Of a stretch of DNA of 8,865 nucleotides, positions 1-6,292 are shown piece after piece. The translations under genes were made by a program, and so were the position numbers. Source of the DNA: DATFGK01 sp046712825 (GTDB lineage Bacteria > Actinomycetota > AC-67); assembly GCA_046712825.1 (NCBI GenBank), contig JBKKCR010000233.1:1-8865 (forward strand), written 5' to 3'. The first letter of the stretch is position 1. Every line of letters begins with the position of its first letter. The notes below the pieces were generated by a model, which ran no database searches, had not been told where the DNA came from, and was given only the letters and a program-made list of their open reading frames with translations.

Positions 1-17
1 GTCGGGACATCGTCCTG

Positions 18-27
18 GGAGGAGGGG
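18..27 (+). promoter_or_regulatory. Shine-Dalgarno site of the S8 peptidase gene
   Basis: The purine run GGAGGAGGGG ends six bases before the ATG at 34 and matches the anti-Shine-Dalgarno consensus very well. It supports ATG 34 as the start rather than the in-frame methionine at residue 12. No promoter can be assigned because the window begins just upstream. Confidence 0.8.
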
Positions 28-33
28 AAGCGC

Positions 34-1755
34 ATGAGTCTCAGCAGGCGAGCCCTAACCGGGCTCATGGCTGTTGCCCTAATCGCCTCGATCGGGGTCA
101 TGGGCACAACTCACGCGGCCGGCTTGACCGGTGAGCTCGTGGTGTTCTTCGCGGAGGGCACGACGGCGCAGCAGGTGCAGTCGGCGGTTGAAGGCGCCGG
201 AGGCACCGTCGTGGACGTCCTCCCGCAACTCAACATCGCGAAGGTCACCACCGACAACCCACGTTTCGCGTCCGCGGTGACGGCCACCGGCGCGGTGCTG
301 GGGATCGTAAGGAACCACTCCGTCGGAACCGACCGTCAGGGTCTCGGACATCGATTCGCGGAAGGCGAACGTCAGTCCGGCGGCGCCCTCGGCGCGAACG
401 ACGCCGGCGGCACGCAGCCCGGCGGAGTGCCGAACGGCCCGAAGGGCAAGAAGGACGGGCCCGAGACGTTCTCCTACCTCCAATGGAACATGGACATGAT
501 CGGCGCCACCCTGGACGGCGCACACGCGACCGCGACCGGCGAGGGAGTCCTCCTCGGCATCATCGACACCGGCATCGACGCGGCGCACCCCGACCTGGCA
601 CCGAACTTCAGCCACGAGCTGAGCCGTAACTTCACGACCGACATCCCGGAGATCGACGGCCCGTGCGAGGCCGAGCCGGACCAGTCCTGCGAGGACCCGG
701 CCGACGTCGACGAGGGCGGTCACGGGACGCACGTGGCCGGCATCGCCGCGGCTGCGTACAACGGATTCGGGATCTCGGGGGTCGCACCGGACGCAACGTT
801 GGTGAACCTGCGTGCCGGTCAGGACTCCGGGTACTTCTTCTTCTTCGAGACGGTAGCAGCGCTGACATACGCGGCCGACAACGGCATCGACGTAGCCAAC
901 ATGAGCTTCTTCACCGATCCGTGGCTGTACAACTGCGAATCGGCGGACGACTACGTCGAAGGCGAGCCGACCGCGGACGAGATCGAGCAGCAGGCGACGA
1001 TCCGGCAAGGCCTCCTCGATGCCGTCGAGTACGCCTTGGACGGTGGAGTGACGCTCGTCGCAGCGGCCGGCAACCAGCACATGGATCTCTCAGCACCGAC
1101 GCGGATCGACACCATCAGCCCCAATTATCCGTCGGGCATCGAGCAGGAGCGCGTCGTCACCAACAACTGCCTGACCTTGCCCTCCGAGGCGCCGGGCGTT
1201 GTCCAGGTGTCGTCGATCGGCCCCTCGACGGTCAAGGCCGACTACTCGGTCTGGGGCCTCGGCTCGATCGATGTCGCGGCGCCGGGAGGCTGGTTCCGCG
1301 ACTTCTACGGCACGCAGGACTTCCGCGAGCCGGAGAACATGATCCTGGCGCCGTGGCCGGCGGGCGTCGCGGCCGAGGAAGGGGTGCTCAACAAAGGCGG
1401 AAACCTGAAGGATCCGCACTTCTTCAAGAAGGACTGCGTGAACGGGAACGATTGCTGGTACTTCACGTTCATCCAGGGCACGTCCATGGCGTCTCCGCAC
1501 GTTGCGGGTGTCGCAGCGCTGATCATCCAGGCGCACGGGACCCCGGACGGCAGCGGCGGGTTCGATCTCGACCCGGCGACGGTGTTCGAGATCCTGACCT
1601 CGACGGCTACCGACACGCCGTGTCCGGACCCTGCTCTCCTCGACTACACGCAAGAGGGACGGCCGGCGTCGTGGAACGCGACGTGCGAGGGTAGCGCGGA
1701 CTACAACAGCAACTACGGCGACGGCATCGTGAACGCCGCTGCCGCTGTTCAGTAG
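34..1755 (+). CDS. Secreted S8 (subtilisin-family) serine peptidase
   Basis: This is a 573-residue extracellular endopeptidase. A Sec-type signal peptide covers about residues 1-29: basic SLSRR, a hydrophobic core, then THAA before the likely cleavage point. Residues 31-98 look like an inhibitor-I9-type propeptide. A Gly/Pro/Lys-rich linker (about 110-143) leads to the peptidase domain. The catalytic triad is visible: Asp178 in IIDTGID, His230 in GGHGTHVAG and Ser484 in GTSMASPHVAG. Asn347 in AAAGNQH is the expected oxyanion-hole residue. Eight cysteines lie in inserts of the mature domain (PCEAEPDQSC, YNCES, NNCL, KDCVNGNDCW, TPC, ATC), consistent with up to four disulfides and secretion. 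There is no C-terminal membrane anchor or sorting motif, so release into the medium is inferred. The start is fixed by a strong Shine-Dalgarno site. The substrate is unknown, and nothing in the neighbourhood suggests a dedicated one. Confidence 0.95.
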   Translation: MSLSRRALTGLMAVALIASIGVMGTTHAAGLTGELVVFFAEGTTAQQVQSAVEGAGGTVVDVLPQLNIAKVTTDNPRFASAVTATGAVLGIVRNHSVGTDRQGLGHRFAEGERQSGGALGANDAGGTQPGGVPNGPKGKKDGPETFSYLQWNMDMIGATLDGAHATATGEGVLLGIIDTGIDAAHPDLAPNFSHELSRNFTTDIPEIDGPCEAEPDQSCEDPADVDEGGHGTHVAGIAAAAYNGFGISGVAPDATLVNLRAGQDSGYFFFFETVAALTYAADNGIDVANMSFFTDPWLYNCESADDYVEGEPTADEIEQQATIRQGLLDAVEYALDGGVTLVAAAGNQHMDLSAPTRIDTISPNYPSGIEQERVVTNNCLTLPSEAPGVVQVSSIGPSTVKADYSVWGLGSIDVAAPGGWFRDFYGTQDFREPENMILAPWPAGVAAEEGVLNKGGNLKDPHFFKKDCVNGNDCWYFTFIQGTSMASPHVAGVAALIIQAHGTPDGSGGFDLDPATVFEILTSTATDTPCPDPALLDYTQEGRPASWNATCEGSADYNSNYGDGIVNAAAAVQ

Positions 1756-1773
1756 CAGCTGCAGCGCTGAGGT

Positions 1774-1803
1774 GTTCGGGCGGGCCGTGTGGCCCGCCCG
1801 AAC
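1774..1803. terminator. Hairpin terminator between convergent genes
   Basis: A perfect 13-bp inverted repeat (GTTCGGGCGGGCC and its complement) flanks a GTGT loop. It lies 18 bases after the peptidase stop and 13 bases beyond the end of the convergent toxin gene. Neither side has a T-tract, so it resembles the U-less hairpins common in high-GC actinobacteria. Its position suggests it ends transcription from both directions. Confidence 0.75.
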
Positions 1804-1816
1804 TACGTACGGCCCG

Positions 1817-2275
1817 TCAAGGCCCCAGCGCATCGAGGGCCAGTCCCAGCTCCTTCTGATCCACCCGGAACGCCTCGATCCCGGCCGTCGCGCATGCGCG
1901 CGCGAGCTTGCCATCGGCGGTCACGAGCGGCCGCCCGAGCCCTCGCGCGAGACCCGCGTAGGCGCCGTCGTAGACCGTCATCCTCTTCCGGAGCGACCAG
2001 GCCGTTTCGAGGAGCACGCCGGACGCGACGAGCACGATCGCGAGCTTCGGCAGTCGTTCGATCGTTCGCTCGGCCCCCGCGTCCGAGATCGCCTTCGCCA
2101 GCGCGAGCCCGCGTATCGCGTTCGCGACCTCGAGCAGCAAGAGGTCCGGTGCGTAGAGCTCGATTGGCTCGGGCCAGGCCAGAGCGCCGATCAAACGGTC
2201 GGCTGCAGATCCGTATCGCCCCGGTGCTAGGAACTCGACGACGACCGATGCGTCGACGACGAAGCCGGCCGGCAC
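1817..2275 (-). CDS. PIN-domain ribonuclease toxin (VapC/FitB-like)
   Basis: This is a 152-residue PIN-fold protein of normal VapC/FitB length. It most likely acts as a Mg2+-dependent endoribonuclease toxin on cellular RNA, neutralised by the antitoxin encoded just upstream. The four acidic active-site residues are in place: Asp8 in FVVDASV, Glu49 in LLEVANA, Asp103 in TVYDGAYAGLA and Asp121 in LVTADGKLA. Translation begins at GTG (2275-2273), which overlaps the antitoxin TAG by one base (TAGTG). The toxin is therefore probably made by coupled re-initiation, as is usual for these pairs. The gene converges on the S8 peptidase gene and shares a hairpin terminator with it. The family is clear, but the RNA target cannot be read from sequence. 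The gene looks intact. Confidence 0.9.
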   Translation of the reverse strand: MPAGFVVDASVVVEFLAPGRYGSAADRLIGALAWPEPIELYAPDLLLLEVANAIRGLALAKAISDAGAERTIERLPKLAIVLVASGVLLETAWSLRKRMTVYDGAYAGLARGLGRPLVTADGKLARACATAGIEAFRVDQKELGLALDALGP

Positions 2276-2511
2276 TAGCGCTCGCGATCGGCGCGGATCA
2301 GGTCGACGCTGGACGGTCCGTTCACGCCGACGGGCTCCCGTTCGGCGCGGATCGCCTCGATGAGCCGGGCCTGGCCGGGTTTCTCGATCGCGAGGGCCCG
2401 GCGGAGAAGCCGGATCGCTTCCGCCGTTATCGACGAATCGCGCTCGCGGGCCCGCTTCTCGAGGGCCCGGTAGAGATCGTCGGGAACACCGCGGACGTGG
2501 AGGACGGCCAT
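2275..2511 (-). CDS. Ribbon-helix-helix antitoxin (FitA/VapB-like)
   Basis: This 78-residue protein is the partner antitoxin of the downstream PIN toxin. The N-terminal 45 residues have the FitA-like ribbon-helix-helix pattern. A short strand (AVLHVRGVPDDLY) is followed by two helices (ALEKRARERDSSITAEAIRL), which would dimerise and bind the module's own promoter. The remaining 30 residues are charged and probably disordered until bound to the toxin, which is how such antitoxins usually block the active site. The start is the ATG at 2511-2509, preceded by GAAGG five bases upstream. The 45-bp gap to the response-regulator gene upstream is AT-richer than its surroundings and contains palindromes, so the module probably has its own autoregulated promoter rather than depending on the two-component operon. 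Confidence 0.88.
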   Translation of the reverse strand: MAVLHVRGVPDDLYRALEKRARERDSSITAEAIRLLRRALAIEKPGQARLIEAIRAEREPVGVNGPSSVDLIRADRER

Positions 2512-2520
2512 GAGACCTTC

Positions 2521-2551
2521 ATGCTAGCAATACTGCATGCAAAGATGCAAC
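2521..2551 (-). promoter_or_regulatory. Candidate promoter/operator of the toxin-antitoxin module
   Basis: On the - strand TTGCAT (2550-2545) and TAGCAT (2526-2521) are spaced 18 bases apart and could be -35/-10 elements. The interval also holds two 8-bp palindromes, TGCTAGCA (2522-2529) and TGCATGCA (2534-2541), with centres 12 bp apart, and a direct repeat ATGCAA at 2537 and 2545. Self-binding by the ribbon-helix-helix antitoxin is the natural reading. The implied transcript start would be almost at the antitoxin ATG, so the exact promoter assignment is uncertain. Confidence 0.4.
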
Positions 2552-2556
2552 CATCA

Positions 2557-3186
2557 CTAGATCAACCGGCGGTCGCTTGCCCAGCGGCTGAGCTCGTGCC
2601 GGCTCGAGAGCTGCAGTTTTCGCAGCACGGCCGACACGTGCGTCTCAACGGTCTTGACTGAGATCGAGAGCTGACGCGCCACTTGTTTGTACGCGTAGCC
2701 TCGCGCGATGAACCGCATCACCTCGCGCTCGCGCGGGGTCAGCTGATCCAGCTCGGGATCCGCGACCGGCGCTTCCTCTCCGGCGAACGCGTCAAGCACG
2801 AACCCCGCCAACCGCGGCGAGAACACCGCGTCGCCGTCGTGCACCCGCGCGATCGCTTCCGTCAGGTCCGCCGGCGCGATCGACTTCGTGACGTAGCCGC
2901 GCGCCCCGGCGCGGATCACCGCGATCACATCCTCGGCCGCGTCGGATACCGACAGCGCGAGGAACTTCGTGTCGACGTCGGTCGATCCCTGGATCACCGC
3001 GGCCCCGCCGCCGCCGGGCAGGTGCACGTCCAACAGCACCACATCGGGCTTCACCGCACGGATCCCCGCGACCGCCTGCTCGACATCGCCGGCCTCGCCG
3101 ACGATCTCGTACGTGCCGCCGAGCTCCGATCGCACGCCCGACAGGAACAGTTGGTGATCGTCGACGAGGAACACCTTGATGGTCAT
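2557..3186 (-). CDS. NarL/LuxR-family response regulator
   Basis: This 209-residue DNA-binding regulator should be phosphorylated by the histidine kinase encoded immediately upstream. The receiver domain (about 1-118) has acidic pocket residues Asp9 and Asp10, phospho-acceptor Asp53 in VVLLDVHLP, Ser79 as the switch residue and Lys101 in YVTKS. The LuxR-type helix-turn-helix (about 147-205) starts LTPREREVMRFIARG and includes the recognition stretch SISVKTVETHV. The ATG at 3186 overlaps the kinase stop in an ATGA, so the pair is translationally coupled. The missing strong Shine-Dalgarno site fits this coupling. Its likely targets are the palindromes between the kinase gene and the divergent PspC operon, giving autoregulation plus control of the envelope-stress genes. 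That target is inferred. Confidence 0.93.
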   Translation of the reverse strand: MTIKVFLVDDHQLFLSGVRSELGGTYEIVGEAGDVEQAVAGIRAVKPDVVLLDVHLPGGGGAAVIQGSTDVDTKFLALSVSDAAEDVIAVIRAGARGYVTKSIAPADLTEAIARVHDGDAVFSPRLAGFVLDAFAGEEAPVADPELDQLTPREREVMRFIARGYAYKQVARQLSISVKTVETHVSAVLRKLQLSSRHELSRWASDRRLI

Positions 3187-4364
3187 CTCGGGATCACCAG
3201 GCGTACCTCGGTGCCCGACGACGGCTCGGAAGTCACAACCGCCGTCCCGCCGTGGCGTTGCATCCGCCCGACGATCGATTCGGCGATCCCTCGCCGGTCC
3301 GCCGGCAGGGACGACGCGTCGAAGCCCGACCCCTCGTCGCGCACGTACGCTGTGACGGATTCGTCGAGAACCTCGACGTAGACCGAGACCCCGGGCGCGC
3401 CAGAGTGCTTCGCGGCGTTCGTCGTCGCCTCGCCCAGCGCGTCCACCAGCGCCCGCAGCCGATCATCCATGCCGGCGTCGCCGACGACGACCGTCTCGAC
3501 CTTCACGCGATGCACCCGCTCGACCCGGCCGGCCATCTCGTCGACGGCCCGGCTCAGCACGTCCGCGCCGTTCCGCTCCCGCCCGTAGAGCCAGCCGCGT
3601 AGCTCGCGCTCCTGCACGCGCGCCAGCGTCACCATCTCTTGCGGCGATCCCGCGCGCTGGATCATCGCGAGCGTCTGAAGCGCCGAGTCGTGCAGGTGCG
3701 CGGCGACCTCGGCGCGCTCCTCGGAGCGGATGCGCTCGCGCCGCTCGGTCGCGAGCTGGTTGATGAGCCCGTGAACCCACGGCCCGAGGATCAGCCCCAG
3801 CCCGGCCACCGTCACCGCGACCGCGAACGCGACGCTGCCGATGGAGCGCAGCGAGGTGTTCGCCACGAGGAACGTGATCATCCCCGCGGTGACGAGCAGC
3901 GCCCCGGCGGCGACCCGTCCCTTCGACCGCCCTTCGAAGACGTCTCCGGCCGTGAAGCGCGAGGCGAGCCGCGCGAACCGAGCCCGTCCCGCGTCGTCGC
4001 CGCGCATCCAGATGATCGCCGAGCCGAACGCCGTCAGCCCGATCGAGAACACGAGCGCGTCGCCGAGCCACAGGCCGGTCTCGCGCAGCAACAGCAAGAG
4101 GCCCGCGACCACCATCGCGATCGAGATCACGACGCGCGCGCCGGAGCGACGCTCGACCGCGGGCGCCTCCGACCCGGCGAGCCGCTCGGCGCCGATCAGC
4201 CAAGCGATCAGGTAGGCGACGATCCCGAAGCCGCCGGCGAACGCGAGCACGACGAACACCAGCCGGATGAGGGTGGCTTCGACGCCGAGGCGCTCGGCGA
4301 TGCCTCCCGCGACCCCCGCGACCAGGCGGTCGCTGCGGCTGCGCGAGAAGAGGTTGGTCTCCAT
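3183..4364 (-). CDS. PspC-domain membrane sensor histidine kinase
   Basis: This 393-residue sensor kinase belongs to the HisKA_3/NarX-like class. A PspC domain fills about residues 5-60 (DRLVAGVAGGIAERLGV plus a hydrophobic helix). Further hydrophobic segments lie at about 76-92, 99-119, 149-169 and 174-194, giving a polytopic sensor with little extracytoplasmic sequence. The dimerisation/phospho-acceptor helix includes AAHLHDSALQTL with His225. The ATPase domain shows an N-box GEATTNAAKHSG (Asn316) and a G-box DEGSGFD (342-348). I chose ATG 4364 because PspC homology begins there. An in-frame TTG at 4400 would add 12 residues with no PspC match. Such short-loop kinases usually sense envelope stress within the membrane or through a LiaF-like partner, and a LiaF-like protein is encoded divergently. 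The ligand is unknown. Confidence 0.9.
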   Translation of the reverse strand: METNLFSRSRSDRLVAGVAGGIAERLGVEATLIRLVFVVLAFAGGFGIVAYLIAWLIGAERLAGSEAPAVERRSGARVVISIAMVVAGLLLLLRETGLWLGDALVFSIGLTAFGSAIIWMRGDDAGRARFARLASRFTAGDVFEGRSKGRVAAGALLVTAGMITFLVANTSLRSIGSVAFAVAVTVAGLGLILGPWVHGLINQLATERRERIRSEERAEVAAHLHDSALQTLAMIQRAGSPQEMVTLARVQERELRGWLYGRERNGADVLSRAVDEMAGRVERVHRVKVETVVVGDAGMDDRLRALVDALGEATTNAAKHSGAPGVSVYVEVLDESVTAYVRDEGSGFDASSLPADRRGIAESIVGRMQRHGGTAVVTSEPSSGTEVRLVIPR

Positions 4365-4400
4365 GCTCGCGATGGTCGCACAGGGCACGGACGGCGGCAA

Positions 4401-4457
4401 TCGGGGTGGACCCCGAGGTCAACGCCCTGGTCTCAGGGTTCTTCCAGGGTCATACCC
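4401..4457. promoter_or_regulatory. Array of three palindromes in the divergent PspC intergenic region
   Basis: Three short inverted repeats sit between the two divergent start codons. They are a 16-bp TCGGGGT-GG-ACCCCGA (4401-4416), CCCTG-GTCT-CAGGG (4425-4438) and GGGT-CAT-ACCC (4447-4457). Their centres are about 23 and 20.5 bp apart, close to two helical turns. CAGGGT also recurs directly at 4434 and 4445, 11 bp apart. A TTGACC on the - strand (4422-4417) could be a -35 for the kinase gene. Binding by the neighbouring response regulator is the simplest hypothesis; no known consensus was confirmed. Confidence 0.5.
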
Positions 4458-4504
4458 GATGGTTCCGGGCCCTCGGCGGCGCGATGCTGAGCCCATGACC
4501 GACC

Positions 4505-4515
4505 AGGGGGAGAAG
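4505..4515 (+). promoter_or_regulatory. Shine-Dalgarno site that sets the PspC/LiaF-like start
   Basis: AGGGGGAGAAG lies just before the ATG at 4519, giving standard spacing. The in-frame ATG at 4495 has no comparable purine run. The site therefore favours the shorter protein beginning MDMGTQQ over one beginning MTDQGEKN. Confidence 0.65.
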
Positions 4516-4518
4516 AAC

Positions 4519-5715
4519 ATGGATATGGGCACGCAACAGGTCCGCCGGCTGATACGGCGGACGGACAACAAGATGCTCGGCGGGGTTGCCGGCGGGCTCG
4601 CCGACTACTTCGGCATCGACCCGGTGTGGGTCCGGCTCGGGTTCGTCGCGGCAGTGTTCCTGGGCGGTACCGGGATCCTCGCCTACATCGTGCTGTTGGT
4701 GGTCATGCCCACCGGCATCGGCGGCGAGCCGTCGACTGCAGAGCGATTGGCCGAACGCGCCGCGCGCTCGATGCGGAACACGCCGACGTTGATCGGCGCC
4801 GGTCTCGTGATCCTCGGCGCCATCCTCGTCGCGAACCAGCTCTTCGAGTGGCGGTCGGGCGTGGTCTGGGGCTTCGCGCTCATCTTCTTCGGCGTGCTGC
4901 TGTTCCGGCAGCGCGAGGAACGCGCGGCCGAGGAGCCGGCCGCGGTTTCAGCGGCGGTGCTCTCACCGGCGCCGCCGCCGGCAGCGCCGGGTGGGACCGC
5001 GGTTCTGCCGCTAGGGGCGCCGCCGCTACCGCCCGGGACGGCGCCTTCCCCGCCGCCCCGACGGGTTCCTCGCGAGCGCTCCGGCCTCGGTTGGATGACG
5101 CTCGGTGGGTTGCTCGTCGCGATCGGCGTCGTGACGCTGCTCGACCTCCAGGACGTCCTAACGCTGACGGCCGGTCAGTACCTCGCGATGGCCGTGGCGA
5201 CGATCGGCGTCGGGCTGCTCGTCGGCGCGTGGTACGGCCGGGCGCGGTGGCTGATCGTGCCGGGGCTCTTGCTGATCCCGTTCATGCTTGCCGCGAGCCT
5301 GATCCACGTTCCGTTCGAGGGCGGCGTGGGCGATCGCCTGTTCCGTCCGACGAGTATCGAGGCGGTGGAGTCCGAGTACCACATCGTCGCGGGTCAGATG
5401 CTGCTCGACCTCAACGAGGTGCCGTTCGGGCCCGGCACGTACACGATCGAGGCGACGACCGTCGCCGGGCGCATCCTGGTGCTCGTTCCCGAGAACGTGC
5501 GGGTCGAGATCCATGCCAAGACCGGCGCCGGTCAGGTCAGCCTTTTCGGCCAGACGGACGAGGGTCTCAGCGTAGACGTGCGGCGGACTTTTGAGCCGCG
5601 CGTCGCGGGTTCGCCGGCGGGCGTGCTGCGGCTCGATCTCGAGGCGGCGCTCGGCCAGGTCGAGGTGGCCTTCGATCTCGAGAGCGTCGACCAGCCGTTC
5701 GGGGTGCGGTCGTGA
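4519..5715 (+). CDS. PspC-domain membrane protein with LiaF-like (toast-rack) C-terminus
   Basis: This 398-residue membrane protein probably senses or modulates cell-envelope stress. A PspC domain occupies about 10-65 (NKMLGGVAGGLADYFGI followed by a hydrophobic helix). Two further membrane segments lie at about 89-105 and 113-128. An Ala/Pro-rich low-complexity linker (131-186) comes next, then three more hydrophobic segments (191-208, 220-238, 243-262). Residues about 275-385 form a beta-rich domain with the alternating pattern of the LiaF/YvqF C-terminal family (EYHIVAGQMLLDL, TYTIEATTVAGRILVLVPE, LRLDLEAALGQVEVAF). In Firmicutes LiaF inhibits the LiaS kinase, and here the divergent kinase carries a related PspC domain, so a regulatory partnership is plausible. 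The start follows a good Shine-Dalgarno site. The stop overlaps the next GTG in a GTGA. Confidence 0.88.
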   Translation: MDMGTQQVRRLIRRTDNKMLGGVAGGLADYFGIDPVWVRLGFVAAVFLGGTGILAYIVLLVVMPTGIGGEPSTAERLAERAARSMRNTPTLIGAGLVILGAILVANQLFEWRSGVVWGFALIFFGVLLFRQREERAAEEPAAVSAAVLSPAPPPAAPGGTAVLPLGAPPLPPGTAPSPPPRRVPRERSGLGWMTLGGLLVAIGVVTLLDLQDVLTLTAGQYLAMAVATIGVGLLVGAWYGRARWLIVPGLLLIPFMLAASLIHVPFEGGVGDRLFRPTSIEAVESEYHIVAGQMLLDLNEVPFGPGTYTIEATTVAGRILVLVPENVRVEIHAKTGAGQVSLFGQTDEGLSVDVRRTFEPRVAGSPAGVLRLDLEAALGQVEVAFDLESVDQPFGVRS

Positions 5716-5942
5716 GGCGCCACCGGCTCGATCCTCTGTCGCTCGTGTTCGGCGCCGCGTTCGCGATCCTCGGCGGGCTGTTCCTCTTCGCGCAAACCGG
5801 TGTCGAGGATCTGCACGCGAAGTGGCTCTGGCCGGTCCCGTTGATCGTCATGGGCGGGCTGATCATCCTGCTGTCGGCACGCGAGGAACGTTCACGCCGG
5901 AACACCGAGCGCGACGGCGTCGCGGAGGAGTCGGTTCGGTGA
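5712..5942 (+). CDS. Small two-TM membrane protein, LiaI/LiaF-TM-like
   Basis: This 76-residue protein has two predicted membrane helices, at about residues 9-27 (LSLVFGAAFAILGGLFLFA) and 39-55 (WPVPLIVMGGLIILLSA). A short polar link joins them, and the charged tail (REERSRRNTERD) is probably cytoplasmic. The glycine-rich paired-helix pattern resembles LiaI or the LiaF transmembrane module, but the match is by eye and not specific. GTG at 5712 overlaps the previous stop in a GTGA, and its own stop overlaps the next GTG the same way, so all three genes are translationally coupled. A role as membrane partner of the PspC/LiaF-like protein is inferred from that coupling. Confidence 0.75.
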   Translation: MRRHRLDPLSLVFGAAFAILGGLFLFAQTGVEDLHAKWLWPVPLIVMGGLIILLSAREERSRRNTERDGVAEESVR

Positions 5943-6136
5943 CCGCGTCCAGCAGGTCGGAACCGCTTGACGATCTCGTTGAGCGCGGGCTGGAGCTCCT
6001 TCGAGCCGGCGGCCGGGCGACCGACCGGAACCGGGATGCGATGCTTGCGCAGGTGGACCGGATCCGACGCCTGCTGCTGCAGCGGGAAGTGCGGCGCTGG
6101 AGTCGGGAGCCTGCAAACGAAAGGAGCGAGGGCTGA
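5939..6136 (+). CDS. Small charged hypothetical protein, last gene of the PspC operon
   Basis: I do not recognise a family for this 65-residue protein. It starts at a GTG that overlaps the preceding stop (GTGA), the same coupling used one gene earlier, which is the main evidence that it is real. It has no signal peptide or membrane segment. Residues about 10-23 and 32-56 look helical and highly charged (LDDLVERGLELLRAG; MLAQVDRIRRLLLQREVRR), as in a small dimerising or adaptor protein. A longer in-frame reading frame extends upstream but overlaps both preceding genes and is not used. The final codons (ERSEG) and the stop form part of a hairpin, probably the operon terminator. Confidence 0.6.
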   Translation: MTASSRSEPLDDLVERGLELLRAGGRATDRNRDAMLAQVDRIRRLLLQREVRRWSREPANERSEG

Positions 6137-6148
6137 GCCTCGCTCCTT
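6121..6148 (+). terminator. Hairpin overlapping the end of the PspC operon
   Basis: An 11-bp perfect stem (AAGGAGCGAGG with CCTCGCTCCTT) closes a six-base loop GCTGAG. The TGA stop codon of the preceding gene (6134-6136) lies in the loop, so the left arm is coding sequence. There is no T-tract. Its position at the end of a coupled operon makes termination or 3'-end protection the likely role. Confidence 0.65.
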
Positions 6149-6292
6149 CGCGTGCGAGATATCCCGTGGTGTACGGGTGCGCCCCTGAGTTCTCTCATTG
6201 TCGCATGCGGCTTCGCAGATGCAAGGGCCGGGTGGCAGAGCGGCTATCCCTGTTCACCACTCCGGCGATGGTCCCCCAACGTTGTTGAGGGG
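6137..6292. other. Structured non-coding stretch before the tRNA
   Basis: I see no protein gene here. Besides the hairpin at 6121-6148 it contains CCCGT-GGTGT-ACGGG (6163-6177), a small imperfect stem at 6203-6222, and a larger imperfect stem pairing 6227-6235 with 6257-6266. The + strand at 6226-6247 reads like the first third of a tRNA (GGCCGGG acceptor-like, TGGCAGAGCGGCTAT D-arm-like), but no matching anticodon arm, T-arm or 3' acceptor follows. It may be a tRNA remnant or a chance structured RNA. Confidence 0.4.
6273..6292 (-). terminator. Hairpin directly 3' of the tRNA
   Basis: On the - strand the bases just after the tRNA discriminator form CCCC-T-CAAC, loop AAC, GTTGGGGG: eight pairs with one bulged base. 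It begins immediately at the tRNA 3' end and has no T-tract. A terminator or processing signal for the tRNA transcript is likely. Confidence 0.5.

Noticed and set aside
79..1080. Long - strand open frame of 333 codons antisense to the S8 peptidase
   Set aside because: Its product is Arg/Val/Asp-rich with no recognisable motif. It is the expected antisense shadow of a GC-rich gene that itself has all catalytic residues.
663..1694. Long + strand frame of 343 codons inside the peptidase gene
   Set aside because: It is extremely Arg/Gly-rich and overlaps a certain gene in another frame. It is a GC-bias shadow.
1789..2661. + strand frame of 290 codons across the toxin-antitoxin module
   Set aside because: It spans antisense across two recognised genes, their promoter gap and part of the response regulator. 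The composition is Arg/Pro/Ala-rich with no domain.
4267..4518. Upstream extension of the PspC/LiaF-like gene to a start at 4267
   Set aside because: It would run antisense through the kinase PspC domain and across the palindromes. The Shine-Dalgarno site at 4505-4515 and the PspC homology both place the start at 4519.
5591..5938. Upstream extension of the 65-residue gene
   Set aside because: It overlaps two real genes in another frame. The GTGA overlap at 5939 gives a natural start.
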